From Sarcocystis neurona (taxonomy: Eukaryota > Apicomplexa > Conoidasida > Eucoccidiorida > Sarcocystidae), in assembly GCA_000727475.1 (NCBI GenBank), contig KL647293.1, forward strand, positions 3,725,056-3,789,055: a stretch of 64,000 bases of DNA, given 5' to 3'. The number at the start of each line of letters is the position of its first letter. Within the stretch, counting starts at the first letter, position 1. The position numbers and the translations under genes were made by a program. This document shows, in pieces, positions 10,901 to 22,095 of the stretch. Below the pieces are notes generated by a model. It made no database searches and was not told where the DNA came from. It saw nothing but the letters and a program-made list of their open reading frames with translations.

Positions 10901-13900
10901 CAGCGTGTAGGTCAGCAGTAAAACAGGTACTGCTGGCTGATCCGTCCTATTGTTCTTCTTCTCAACAGAGAAGACGACGCAGTACGAATTCTCAAGATTT
11001 TCCTCTGTCTCCTAGTGCACACTGTGCGGCTACTCCGGCTGCTCGTGCTGGAGTGCGGAGGACCCGCCCACCGCAGCAGCAGCTGCAGCAGCTTTCCGAG
11101 CAGGTGTGGACGTGTCCTCGGATTGCTGCTTTGCTGTGTTCCTTTCTCCCCCTTCCGCAGCTGCTGCAGGTGCGGCGCTGCAGCAAACAGTTGCTCGTTG
11201 CCGCGCAGTATGAAATGCGTTATATTTTGTATGCAACGCTGCAGCAGCTGCTGCTGCAGCAGACGAAGGAGAAGGAGGTAAAAGGACGCTCGAACAGCAG
11301 CAGGAGGAGAAGCAGTGTCAGCTCAGCTTTGCATGTGCCCCAGAATCCCCGACGGCGCTCTTCAAGTGCAGGCGCGGAAACGCCCGCCTTTCCTTCTGCT
11401 GCTACGTCCTCTGCTTCACCTGGCCAGCAGACGCAGCAGAGGCGGGACCACATGCGGGAGACGAGCTCCAGGAGGGAGCAGTCCCTGCCGTCTTGTCCCT
11501 TTGCTGCTGATACATTGATCCGGCTGCTACAGGTGAAGACCGACGTGCTTGAGCTGCTGAAGAAAGGCGCTCTTCCGCCGCGCAGAGCGATCGACGCAGG
11601 AAGTCCACGTGAGCAGGAGGTGCGTGCTGCAGCAGCAGAGCTGAAGAGATTCAGCGCTCTCGCTCGGCAGCGGCGCGAGCAGCACCGAAGGTGGGGGGGA
11701 GGACAACACCGAAGAGGCAGGAGAGAAGCTGGAGAGGCTGCAGCAGCCGCAGCGTATACAGAGGAGGAGGAAGAAAAGGAACGAGAAGCCAGTGAGATAA
11801 AGGCACTCGAGGAAGAAGTGTTACTTCGAAGAGCGATGCAGTTGCAATGGCAGCAGGAGCTGCTGCAGAGGGAACAGCGGCTGCAGCAGCAAGAACACAC
11901 TCTGTTCTTCAAGGAGGAGCAGCTGCGGTTGCAGCAGCGGGAGCAGCAGCGACAACGCGTCGGTCTTCGCGGCAGAGCGGCGGCAGGACTGCCAGCGGCA
12001 GGACAGGGGAATTACCCTTACTGCTGGACTCGTCCAGTCCCACGGGCTGAAAGGGCCGAAGTGTACGTGGTCCACGCAAAGACGCTTGCACTATTCATTT
12101 ACATATACATACGTGTATGTGATACCATTGCTATTTAGGGCGCTGCGTCTGCGTATACATATATATATGGAGGATCCAACCATCGCAGGTGCTTGGATCC
12201 ACCACATACGTGCATATACACATATGCACATACGGATGTACTTTTATGTGTGTGGCGTGCTGCTGTACAAGTATATTAAGAACTGTGTGTATCCATACGT
12301 ATGCCGTATTACATGTGTGGCTGGAAAGGTTGTGGGAACTTAAGCACGATGTAGACCAGCCGTCACGTACCTCTGTCATACTTGCAAAGACGCCAATAAA
12401 TAAAAGCCCGTCTCTCTGTCTCTATGGAGAAAATTCTTCGGTAGATCATGCGTATACTAGGATACAGCACTCCTGCACATGCATCCGCATTTCACTACGT
12501 CTTTGTCTCCCCTTCCGTATCATTTGTGCTCGTTCAACTCGGATTTTCCGTCCACCGCCTTCGGGTCGGAGAGCCTTGTTATCCTGCACTTTTCGTTCGT
12601 CCACCACCACTACGCGGGGTTGTTCTGCCTCGTGAATTTAGAGGCACAGAGTCCTTCCCGCGCAGATAAAAAAGGATCTATATTGTCGCTTGGCGGGGCA
12701 CATGCCTTCTGCAGGTTCTTCTATGGGATCTCCGTCTGAGCTTTTCACACCTTCTTCTCCTTTTCCCCTTTTGTCTTTCGTTCGTTTCGTTATATTCCGC
12801 TTGCCAAGTTCTGCTCGCGGCGCTTCTTCCTGCTTTCTCGTATCCCTGTAGTCGCCGGTGTCATTTTCGTGCCTGCGCTCCCTTCCGTCCTCCATGGCGT
12901 TCTCTGCCGGCCCTCTTCGTTTGCTGCTCGTATGTGATCACTGCCTCTGACACGCTGTTTTCTGTGTCACCACCTGCTGGCGTTCCTACCCGTCCCCCAG
13001 CTCGTGCGCGTACACAGGTATATCCGCACGTAGTCCGTACGTGCGTACACATGCGTAGATCTCTAGACACCTACCTATATATAGTTATTTTGTCCCTTCT
13101 TTCCTGCACGTTGGACAGTTGAAAAGGCCGCGCGGGAGAGTTGTGTCTCTGCTCTTTCTTCGCTCATGTCCACTTTTTTCTCTTCTCTTTTTGGGACGCT
13201 GTGTGTCTCGTGTGCCGTCTCACACGTACGTGAGAAAAGACTACCATATGATTCTCGCGGTCCAACTGTCCTGTGGCCTCTTCCTTTTCTCTTCCTCTTG
13301 CTTCTGAATTCCTTAGTTTATCTGTTTTCTCAAGGATTCCCTTCTCTCTATGCATATATATATATATATATGACTGCAGACACTTCAAAGTTCCGCCTCC
13401 TTTTCGTACGTTTCTCTTCTTCCCTTCTCGCTGGTCTGCGAAGCTGAATTCTTTTCACCTCTCCTCGTCGCCTCGTCCTTCTTCGGGTCTCCTTCTCTTC
13501 ACGCGCGCGCTCTGTCGTGCGGCTCGGTCCCCATGGCTGTATGTGTGCATTCGACTGCGTCTTTGCGGTGGGCGCCCGGGAGATTGGGGACGCCGTCTCT
13601 GTCTCCCCCGGCCAGCTACATCTGGAGATTTTCCTTCCCCACCTCCCACTTGTGTTCCTCTTTCTGCATCAGGGGCGATTTAAGAGGAGAAGCGGGAACT
13701 GCTGTAGGAGTGGTGGTAGTAGCAGCAGGGGAGGGAATAAGAAGAGACAGTGATGTATTCCTGAGCTAGCAGAGGAAAACGTAGAGAGCATGTGTCCTGT
13801 GTGTACATACGTACCTTCGTTTGACGACGTAGATATCTGCTCATGAGCAGTGAGACGCTGCTTTCGTTTTGTTGCTGCGACTCTGCTGATCTTTTTCGTG

Positions 13901-13999
13901 CGGGTCAGAGCGTTGTTCGAAGATGAGCCCCCGGTGTTCCGCCGACTGCGCCACGCCTTTCTGAAGCTATGGAATTACAACGAGGACGTCTTCAAGTGA
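7939..13999 (+). CDS. Large Gln/Ala-rich protein with F-box-like segment
   Basis: Exon 1 runs from ATG 7939 to about 12062. The frame is open back to a TTG at 7897, but 7939 is the first ATG. It encodes ~1,374 residues, mostly homopolymer-type sequence: Gln runs near residues 135-345 and 490-510, Ala/Pro blocks mid-protein, and a Glu/Arg/Gln coiled-coil-like C-terminal third (about 1260-1350). The only domain-like island is about residues 1055-1100, reading [19 protein letters not shown] then RRCSKQLL. This has the Leu-Pro-Leu and Cys-Lys pattern of F-box helices, which bind Skp1 in SCF ubiquitin ligases (family knowledge). Unspliced, the frame would run to 12138 through TA-repeat DNA. A donor (GTACGT) at 12063 in phase 2 matches an acceptor at 13908 whose exon (13909-13999) encodes a charged/aromatic tail ending WNYNEDVFK then TGA. 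This join is inference, and further small exons may exist. The leader is strongly pyrimidine-rich. Confidence 0.7.
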
Positions 14000-14170
14000 G
14001 ACGCAGAGTCAGCGGGGTGCGGTTTCCGGTTTTGCAGACACTTGCTTTTTCAGCAGTGACTTACCACGCCGGTGCTGTCCACACTATACGTGTAATTGCA
14101 GGCCCCCGCACACGGTGCTCCGAGCAAAAGGAACAGCCGGGAGAGTTCTTCTACTACTTATGTACTGGCA
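14000..14170. other. 3' flank of the F-box-like gene
   Basis: Sequence immediately after the TGA at 13997-13999. No ORF, terminator or polyadenylation signal can be assigned with confidence. It grades into the TAG-rich tract. Confidence 0.3.
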
Positions 14171-14545
14171 TCAGTAGTAGTACTGGTGGTTGTTGTTTCG
14201 TAGAAGTAGTTCTCATAGTCTTAGTAGCATTATTTTGTAGGAATACAGTAGTAGTAGTAGTCGTGTAGTGAGTAATACTGTCAGGATAGTCCTACGAGCA
14301 GTAGTGACAGTGGTGTAGTAGTATTATAGAATACAGCAGTTGGAGTAATAGTAATATAGTAGTATTGTCAGTATAGTCGTAGAAGGAGTAGTAGTAGTAG
14401 TAGTACTAGTACTAGTGCTGTGGTACTGTTAGTAGTAGTAGTAATAGTAGTCTAGTAGTATAGTAGGAGGAGTAATAGTAGCGTAGCAATACTGTAGCGT
14501 ATGGTAGTAGTAGTAGTTATACTATAGGAGTGTTTTAGGAGTACA
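14171..14545. repeat. Degenerate (TAG)n / (GTA)n tract
   Basis: About 375 bp dominated by TAG/AGT/GTA triplets with scattered substitutions. One + frame is full of TAG stops, so the tract cannot be coding in that frame. It differs from the CAG/CTG repeats elsewhere in the window in motif and in the absence of any protein context. Confidence 0.85.
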
Positions 14546-14815
14546 GTAGTAACACTACCAGTAGGAGTAAGGTTCAGGTGAACGGTGGGGGTGTAGCGCT
14601 GCTACTTCACTAGTGGGAGTTGCAGTACTGGCGCTAGTGGCGGCGTCATCTCCCGCCAACGTAGTTTTGCGGCAGGTGTCGTATTTGTAGGACACAAGTC
14701 CTCCATCGGTCCAGCAGTCGAGCGCTGTCGTAGGCATACCTCCAGGTATACGAATACTAGTCCTTGCGCACCACTACAAGTAGAAGTAGTAGTAATAGTA
14801 GTACGGTGTGGTGTA

Positions 14816-15095
14816 GTACGATTCCAGTGACAGGAGAGCAGTAAGAAGTGACAACAAGTATTCTTAGTGCCTGCTGGCTTGGATATTGACTAAATCTCCA
14901 CCACATATGTATGCATATTAAGGAGTGCAGTGACAGCAGAGCAGTATTCTTACACTGCCTGCTGGCCTGAATGTCCACTAAAAACCCTGTACTCCTACAT
15001 ATATGTGTATGTTTCTAGGAGTCCAGCGACGGTAGAGCAGTAAGGAGTGGTAATAAATATTCTGAGTGCCTGCTGGCTCGAATGGTGGTTTAATC
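14816..15095. repeat. Three degenerate ~90-100-bp tandem units
   Basis: Three successive copies share the blocks AGTGACAGNAGAGCAGTA and GTGCCTGCTGGC-like: near 14825-14885, 14930-14975 and 15018-15080. Spacers between the blocks are less conserved and carry TA-rich words. No coding frame runs through all three copies. Confidence 0.7.
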
Positions 15096-17859
15096 TATGC
15101 TGCTCGTATACACACGTGTCTGCCGGTGTATAGGTAGAATCCGCAAAAGTAGATATTGTGAACCCGTTACGCACCCGTACGTGGTGCGAGCTGGCTATTT
15201 CTCTGCTAATCGCAGCTGCGTCAGCGCAGCTGAGTCAGTACAGGTGGGAGCTTCTCCCGGCATACTGCGTCATGCGCTGCGAAGCACGTTGGGAGAGACG
15301 CAAAGAACGCAAGTAGATATCCGTGTGCCCCGACGACTTATAGGACTAGAAGCGCACACTTTTTTTGTGTGTGTGCTTATCTTCACTTGGCTCTTCCCCC
15401 TCCTTGCGAGAAGTCTCAGTTTCAAGCAGCACTGCAGGACAGAAGGATCTTCACGCTAATAAGCGCGCGCGTGTGATAGCCCACCTCCTTGAACACGTAC
15501 ACAACGGTGCTGCCGCGGCTGCGAGGGAACAGTAGACGTTTTTCTCTCAGACCTCGGCAGTGTCGTCACGGTGTTCGCGGCTGTCAAACGACCCAAGAAA
15601 TCACAGCATCTCTCTTTTGCGTGGCAGCAAACAAAGCGGCAGCCGTCACAGCTTGCGGTTCCACTGAAGGGACTGAGCGTCTCTCGCGCGCGTAGCTTTC
15701 GTATCGAGTCCTATCTTCTGCCTTCCTCCGCGGAGCGCTACCGGTGCTGCTGAAAGATGTCTTATCTGTTGCAACGTAGTATTGTTCACGTGTAGCACTT
15801 CTCCTCCTCCTTATCTTCTTCTGCTGTTCCTGTCTCAGATTCTTCCGTCCTCTCCTTTTCTTGGTCTCCGTTCTCTTCCCGTGCTTCCCTTCTTCTCTGC
15901 CCTGTCCCGTCCTTTTGCACCACCGCGTCTTTGTCCCGACGTTTTTCTCAATTTTCTCGTCGTTTCCCGTATGACGCGTCTTCCGCGTTTTCTTCTTTTT
16001 CCATTCCACATCGTCTTCCTATCTTCAACCACGTTCGCCTCCCCCTTTCTGATCTTCTTCCCCATTTCCTTCTCCGTCGGACTCTTCTTCTGCTCCGGAC
16101 TCTTCTTCTCCTCCTCCGCTTCTACTTTCCGTCTTCTCTTCCTGTCTTTCGCCTTGTTCTTCTCCCTTTTCTTCTCCATTTTCCTGTCCAAGTCCTCTCT
16201 TTCGTTCGCCGCCGCTTCCTCTTCTTCTTCTTCCTCGTCTACTTCTCAGCTTCTGTCCTCCTTTCCTGCTCGCGCTTAGAACGTGTGAGGCACGGATTCA
16301 TTACGGAATAGACCACTGTCTCTCAAAAACCTACTCCCGCCGCGGACATACGCGTAGACACACATGTCTGTGACATGTTCCGGTTTCCCCGTGTCTGATT
16401 TTCACATGAAATCTGCGTTGCTTTTCTGACTGTACGTACATCTGCAAGTCATTCCTACCTTTATCCTCTTTCTGTCTCCCTGTTTGTTCGTTCCCTGCTC
16501 TTTTTCACTTGTATGTCTCTGTTTTTCACGGCCACCCATTTCTTACGTCTGCGTCTGCCTGCCTGTATCTTTCTCGTTCTGTCTCCGTAGTGTTCCCTTT
16601 CTGCCGACTCTTCTGTCTGTCTTTGTTCGTCAGATTGATTGCCTTACTCCTTCAACTGTTTCGAACAAGTTGTCGGCCTCTATTTCTTTCTGTCGCTTCC
16701 CTATACATATATATATGTATACGTGTCTCTCCCTTCCTCTACATGCACGTATTTTGACTGCCGGTCTGTGTTTCTCTTTTTCTCCTTGTGTACACACGTG
16801 CCCCACCATTTCTCCTCTCTCGTTCTCCCTGCACACCAGTTGTCTACGTCTGTCTGTACAACGTCTGCGTGCTCATCTCTGCATGCGTTGCAAATATATA
16901 TATATATATACATATATATGTATATATATATATATATGTATATATCTATTTACCTCTCTGTGTATACATATATATATATGTATATACGTGTGAATAAATC
17001 TGCTATATATATGTGTGTATATCTCTGTCTATTTGTTTTCGTCATTCTCGTCGTGCGTGCGCCTATGTGTATATCTCTGTCAGTTCCCGTTGTCGCATCT
17101 CTATCTTCTTGCCCTCACCTGCTCACACACCTCTCGTTCTTTACGATCTACACACATTATCAGTATACATTTTATTCCCCCTGCTATGTATATCCCCTTT
17201 CACGACTATCTGTCTCCTCCGCTTCCTCTTTGTTTACATGTGGCTGCGTGTCTGTCTCCCTCTATGCGTCACGACTTTGTTTGTCTATGTTCTCTGCATA
17301 CACGTCTTTATCTGTCTCCAGTCTTTGTGTATAAATCTGTGTCTATCTTCGTAGCATTCCTCATGTGATCCTTTGCCGGATTGTCTCCTCGTAACAGACT
17401 TCCACACAAATCTGTCAATCTACCATTTTGCACCTGCGCATGTCCTTGCGTCTCCATGAGTGTGCTTTCGTGTCTGTGCCTTCTTCCAGCTACACCCTGC
17501 CGTCTCTGTTTCTATGTATGTCTTCATATTTGTATATATATATATATGTATGTGTATGGGTGCACGGATAACACGTAGAGATACGCATATCACTTTTTGT
17601 CTACCTCGGTCTCAGACAACTGGGGTCTCCCCGACATCCGGTTCCCCGCGTCGAGGCAGTTTTCTCCTGTATTTGCTGCAGTGTCGTTCCAGCAGTGTCC
17701 CGCTAACCAATCTCTTGGTTAGCTGTAAGCCCATGCGCTTCGAGGTTATCCCTACGGAGGTGTTTCTCTTTTTCTCTTTGTCTGCTGGTTCTCTGTCACT
17801 CTCTGTCTCGACTGCTTGTCTCTCTGCCTTATAGGTACGTAAGTGTATAAATACGCACT
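15096..17859. other. Pyrimidine-rich and TA-microsatellite DNA, no supported gene
   Basis: From 15785 to 16280 and 16440 to 17830 the + strand is almost all C/T apart from microsatellites, giving long open frames on both strands (Ser/Phe/Leu on +, Lys/Arg/Glu on -) that I treat as compositional artefacts. TA/ATGT microsatellite arrays lie at about 16893-16990. The stretch could be a leader or intron of the 18.65-kb ORF. Confidence 0.4.
16893..16990. repeat. TA-rich microsatellite array
   Basis: Alternating TA runs punctuated by CATATATATG and TGTATATA words, many locally self-complementary. Similar short arrays recur at 2072-2102, 22347-22376, 34142-34190, 49370-49440, 55118-55150, 57120-57160 and 58010-58090. 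Confidence 0.85.
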
Positions 17860-17899
17860 TCTACAGAATGTAACCACAAGTGGATATTTGTAGAAGTGC
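17855..17899. repeat. 11-bp perfect inverted repeat, 23-nt loop
   Basis: GCACTTCTACA at 17855-17865 pairs exactly with TGTAGAAGTGC at 17889-17899. It lies just before the CTG-rich tract, in DNA with no gene call. It could form an RNA or DNA hairpin, and no function can be read from it. Confidence 0.7.
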
Positions 17900-17959
17900 A
17901 ACCCTGTCAGCGCTCTTTAGTTGCATTGTGCCTGTAAGACAGAAATTTTGTAGCTCACT

Positions 17960-18652
17960 TTCTGATGCATCCTTCGGTAGTCTGGGGTTGTCCCCCCGTC
18001 CACCACGGTACTGCGTCACCCTCTGCTGGTGCTGTACCTGTTGCAGCTTTTCTTCTTGAAACTGCAGCTGCTCTTGCTGCACCTCTTTCACGTGCTGCTG
18101 CTATTGCTGCGTGCGTGGCCTTCTTGTGGCTGCTGCTGCACCTTTTCGTGCCGCTGCTGTTTGTTTCTCGTCTTCTGCTGCCTGCGGCTACTGTTTTGCT
18201 GCTGCCGCAGCACCTTGTCGTGCTGCTGCTACCGCTTCCTTCGAAAGTCTTGCTGCAAAACGAGCTGCAGTTGTTACCCTTTGTATTCAGCTGCTGCGAC
18301 GCCTGTGGCTGCTGGTGCTGCTGTCTTCTCTTCTCTGCGGCGATCGCCGCAACTTCTCGCCTCACTCCTGCTGCTTCTTCTCCCTCTTTCCCCCTTACCT
18401 TCGGTAACCCGTGTCGTTCTGTGCTGCAACTCTTCCCCCTACCTCTTCGTTTTCTTCCTCCTCTGCCCGGTGTGTTGCTGCAGGTCCGCCTTATACCGAA
18501 GCGCCTTCGCCTCGTTCCCGCCGTACTCGCACGACGCCGTGGCTATTCTGTGTCGCTGCATTTATCAGCTGTGCGTAGATTCCTCTGCTTGTGTTTCTTT
18601 AAATTCTATCTTGCTATTGCTGGTGGATAGGCGCTCATATGTATGGCAGCGG
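17960..18652. repeat. CTG/GCT-rich low-complexity tract
   Basis: Dense CTG/GCT/TGC triplets on the + strand leave several + frames and the complementary frame open. One + frame gives Ala-rich peptides, others Leu/Cys-rich. The tract resembles the pyrimidine-rich CTG DNA found in introns of the 45.9-58.6 kb genes, so it may be leader or intron of the next ORF. Coding on either strand cannot be excluded. Confidence 0.5.
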
Positions 18653-19507
18653 ATGGCGCACCTGTCAGGGTACTGGTTGTCAGCTGGTGGCAGTGAAGGA
18701 GCTGCGCCACGGAGCACGGACGGCAGCGGCAGAACCACACATTCGTTGTCGACACCGCCGCAGCATTTGCAGGCCGTGCCTCTGCAGCAGCTGCTTGCTG
18801 TGGCCAATGCTGCGTCTGGTGCTGCTGCTGTTCCTCACTCTCGCGGTAGATTTTCTACAACCGCAGAAGCAGGGGGTGAGCCAGCGGCGCAACGTAGCAG
18901 CAGAGAGGACTGGCGCGCTAACGCTACGGCAGCAGCAACACGTCGTTCGACAGTGAGAAGGCAGAGAGACAGTTCCGTCCCGTGCAGGTGGCAGTGGAGG
19001 GACGTCGATGAAGGGGCAGGAGGCGACGAAATAATGGACCGGGAGAGCGAAAGAAGAAAGATGCACGTAGCAGCAGGAAGAAGCTTCGGCGTGCGGCCGT
19101 CTGTGCGAGGATCCGTTGAAATGAAGTTAGCGAAACTCCCAGATGGGTTCATAGACGCCTTTCTTCTGTATGGCCAGCAGCAAGCTTTGGCGCACCAGGA
19201 GGCGTGCTGGGCCGCAAGCAGCAACGGCGTATCCTTTCCGGAAGGCAAAGCCAGCAGAAGAGGAAAGACGTACGACTCAGGCCACGTGCTGCTCGACATG
19301 TACGAGTGGGTCGCTGCTGTTCTGACCTTTCTGGCTTTCTGGGACAGATGTGTGCCCCGGTGGGCCTCCGCGGCCCCTGCCTCTCCTGCGACACCTGCTA
19401 CTGCGACAAGAAGCAGCGATGCAAAATGTGGAAGAATACGGAGATCGACGGGCGCTGCGGCACGCGCCGAAGGAAGCGCTTCGAGAACACCATACTGTAC
19501 GTTGTAG
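18653..19507 (+). CDS. Unrecognised protein, low-complexity with Cys-rich alternative 3' exon
   Basis: An ATG at 18653 opens a 284-codon frame in the + strand. The N-terminal half is Ser/Ala/Arg/Gln-rich. Residues about 140-220 are less repetitive and include an amphipathic segment around KLPDGFIDAFLLYG. From about 19290 the frame probably stops being the coding one. An acceptor (TTTCTGGGACAG) at 19336-19347 starts another frame encoding GPCLSCDTCYCDKKQRC with strongly C-ending codons, bounded by a GTACGT donor at 19497. Splicing between the two frames fits best from GTGCTG at 19285 (phase 0), but that intron would be only 63 nt, so the join is unproven. The C-x2-C-x2-C-x-C cluster suggests a metal-binding or disulfide module, but I cannot assign a family. 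Exons upstream in the CTG tract and downstream of 19497 are likely. Confidence 0.4.
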   Translation: MAHLSGYWLSAGGSEGAAPRSTDGSGRTTHSLSTPPQHLQAVPLQQLLAVANAASGAAAVPHSRGRFSTTAEAGGEPAAQRSSREDWRANATAAATRRSTVRRQRDSSVPCRWQWRDVDEGAGGDEIMDRESERRKMHVAAGRSFGVRPSVRGSVEMKLAKLPDGFIDAFLLYGQQQALAHQEACWAASSNGVSFPEGKASRRGKTYDSGHVLLDMYEWVAAVLTFLAFWDRCVPRWASAAPASPATPATATRSSDAKCGRIRRSTGAAARAEGSASRTPYCTL

Positions 19508-22095
19508 ATGATCGGACGCACATACACACGTGTGTGAGTATACACAAAGGTGTGTACTTGTTAACTAGACTGTGACATCTGTATGCATTTGTGCGTCTCT
19601 CGTCTGTTTCTAGAGAGGTGCATACTTATAGAAATGACGTGCTCGCACGTACAAACACAAAGACATGCACACATTGGTCGTGTAAACGCGTGTGGGCAGG
19701 GACAGACAGAAATATGCAACTAGCTGCACATGTGTTTGGGCATCACACACACGGATACGTAAGTCCGCAAACGTACACACACTGACACCACCCACACGTG
19801 CGTGAGGACTCCGCACGTCTAAGTACACTCGACAGCGGCGGCGTTCGAGTGTACATACACCTGAAGAAGTAGGCTTTTTCAGGCTGCGCACGCTCAATAG
19901 TACGTAGAGTCAGCACTACAGGATACGTGCTGCTGTGCACGGATTAAAAGAGGTGTGCCGTGTACGTCTTCGGGTAAAGCACGTAGAATCGCAGCGAAGT
20001 ATGCCGGAGAAGCGGCGTGCACATTCCAGGAAGGCGTGAGTGCATGGCGGACCACTGCAGTCCGTCTGAAATAGGAGAACTGGTATGGAGAAGCTGCAGC
20101 GTATACAAACATTTGGCTGGTTGCAGTGCGATTGCACTGGGTGACTGGTACGGAGAATCTGCAGGGGACGGGCATTGCACATAGGGCGGGCGTAAACAAG
20201 TCCTAACCAGATTGAAAGCACCGGGGAGGCAGCGGTTGAGACAGTGTGGGCTCGGTGCAATCCAGGCTGCGAAGAGAGTCCAAGAAATTGCCGGATTATC
20301 CTTTTCTGTTGAACTCTAGGGGCTGGGAAGTGTTGTGTGGCTGCTGTCAGAAAAAGGTGGTGCGTACTTGTGCGTTCACAGCGCACTGGGGCCTTTGTGG
20401 AAACTACGATTTAGACACATTCAGGTTGGCATGACACTGGTGCAGCACGTCCGGTTGTCCGCGTCTCACACACGTTTTTGTGTGTGTATATGGCTGAAAA
20501 AGCACGACGGTGACCGATTCCACTGCAGGGTACGTACACAGGAAGAAACACTGCAGTGCACAGTCTTTCGCACAAGCGGGATGTACGCAGTTTTTGTAAG
20601 GCTGTAGAGTGTGAACACCAGAAGGTGTCCACAAGCAGTGTATTCGTATCGGAACAAACGGCGAACAACCCCAACAGAATTGCAGTGTGTACGCGTACCC
20701 GAAGGCGCGATGATACGTCGGTAAACAGGAGTGCGTATTCAACCGCACAGGGAGGGAGAACGTAAAATGCGACGCCTAAGTATTGCGCTCCGTTCAATTT
20801 TGTACGTTGTCGCTCAAATACGGAGGAGGCAGTGTACGATACGCGAGCAGAGAAATGTAGACTCACCTTCTCGAACTGGCGCTGCAAGAGGTGAAAATGT
20901 GCAGGTGCGGTATACGTACAGTCGACTACTCGCAAAAGTACCGCAACTGCCGCTGTCCTAGAAAACTGTTTTCTCAAGACTAGAGAAGAGCTCTCGTGAC
21001 TCCGCCAGTTGTTCTTCGCTATGTCTCTGTGCAAAGAAGTATGAGTGAATGATCGCCTGCATCTTCGTCTATTGGTGCTGGCTCATGCATAGCGCCACGC
21101 TTCTACCCTGCTGCTCGTCGATTCTCTCATAGAAATATATAGATATATATATATATATATGTTGCCGCCTGTTTCACTGATATATATGTGTAACATTGCC
21201 TCGTTTCCTCATATGTGTGTTAATGTATGTGAGTTTTTGCGTCCGACTAGTGTATTTACGTGTATTTTTAGCTGCCTGATATGCGTCGTAAACAGTTCGT
21301 TCACACTGCAAAGAGGGCGAAAAATTGCGAAGCTAATGAACCTGTCAAGTCCCTCAAAACACCAGAGACATGTGTATGAAAGGGCGAATGTATTTGTCTG
21401 TGTCTATGCGTGTGTGGACGCCTGATTCTCCAGTGTGTGTAGATACCCGGGCACGTGAGATGTGCATATCAAATGGGAGTGCGTATAATGTGTTTATACG
21501 CATTTATGCCTGAGGACGTCTACACGTAAACGTGTCGAGGTGTTTAGTGAGCAGGCGCGTCTTTGTACATGAATAAAGACGCGCTCCTGTCCCCCTGTAC
21601 AACTTTGTGTGTGTGTGTGTGTGTGTACGTACAGATACGAAAATAGACGCATGCGTTTGTCTTGGGCTGCTGAAACGTGCAATGTGTGTGCGCGTCTCTG
21701 TGTACGCGGATTATCATTAGTGTGTTCAAATATAGCCCTATCGACGTATGGGTACAAATGGATCTACGTATGCATACGTATCTGTTTGTGTGTATCCACG
21801 TAGACGTATCGATTTCTGTGTGTATGGATAGGTATGATTGTGTCCGCACACTTGTGCAGGTGTACGTACACTGGCCTTTGTCTGCACCAGTGGAAGACCG
21901 TGGATCGTACGTGTAGAAACGTCAGCGCTGGAAGTCTGTGCAAACGTGATTATAGCCGTGAGCGGTCGTATACTTGACCTGCACCTGTCAATACATGCAC
22001 ACCATCTACATGTCTGTGTTCGTAAATGTACTAAGGTGTGTATCTATTTGTACGTGCGGAGTTCTCGTGCGTCTGCATGCCTTTCTTCTCTGCAG
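19508..22095. other. No supported gene; microsatellites
   Basis: Short frames on both strands have biased, ACGT/TATA-repeat composition. Microsatellites sit near 21137-21160 (TA) and 21608-21626 (GT). I could not assemble exons with matching phases here. Confidence 0.4.

Noticed and set aside
9190..11912. Long minus-strand frames (for example 9190-9726, 10195-10788, 11220-11912)
   Set aside because: They are antisense to CAG/GCA repeats of the 7939 gene. CTG/TGC/GCT DNA rarely contains stops, so their length is compositional.
14816..15095. CRISPR-like array
   Set aside because: The repeats are degenerate tandem units of ~90-100 bp without uniform short repeats and unique spacers, in an evidently eukaryotic genome.
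15835..16191. Lys/Arg/Glu-rich 118-codon minus-strand frame
   Set aside because: It is the complement of a pure C/T tract, with no domain and no splice or start context.
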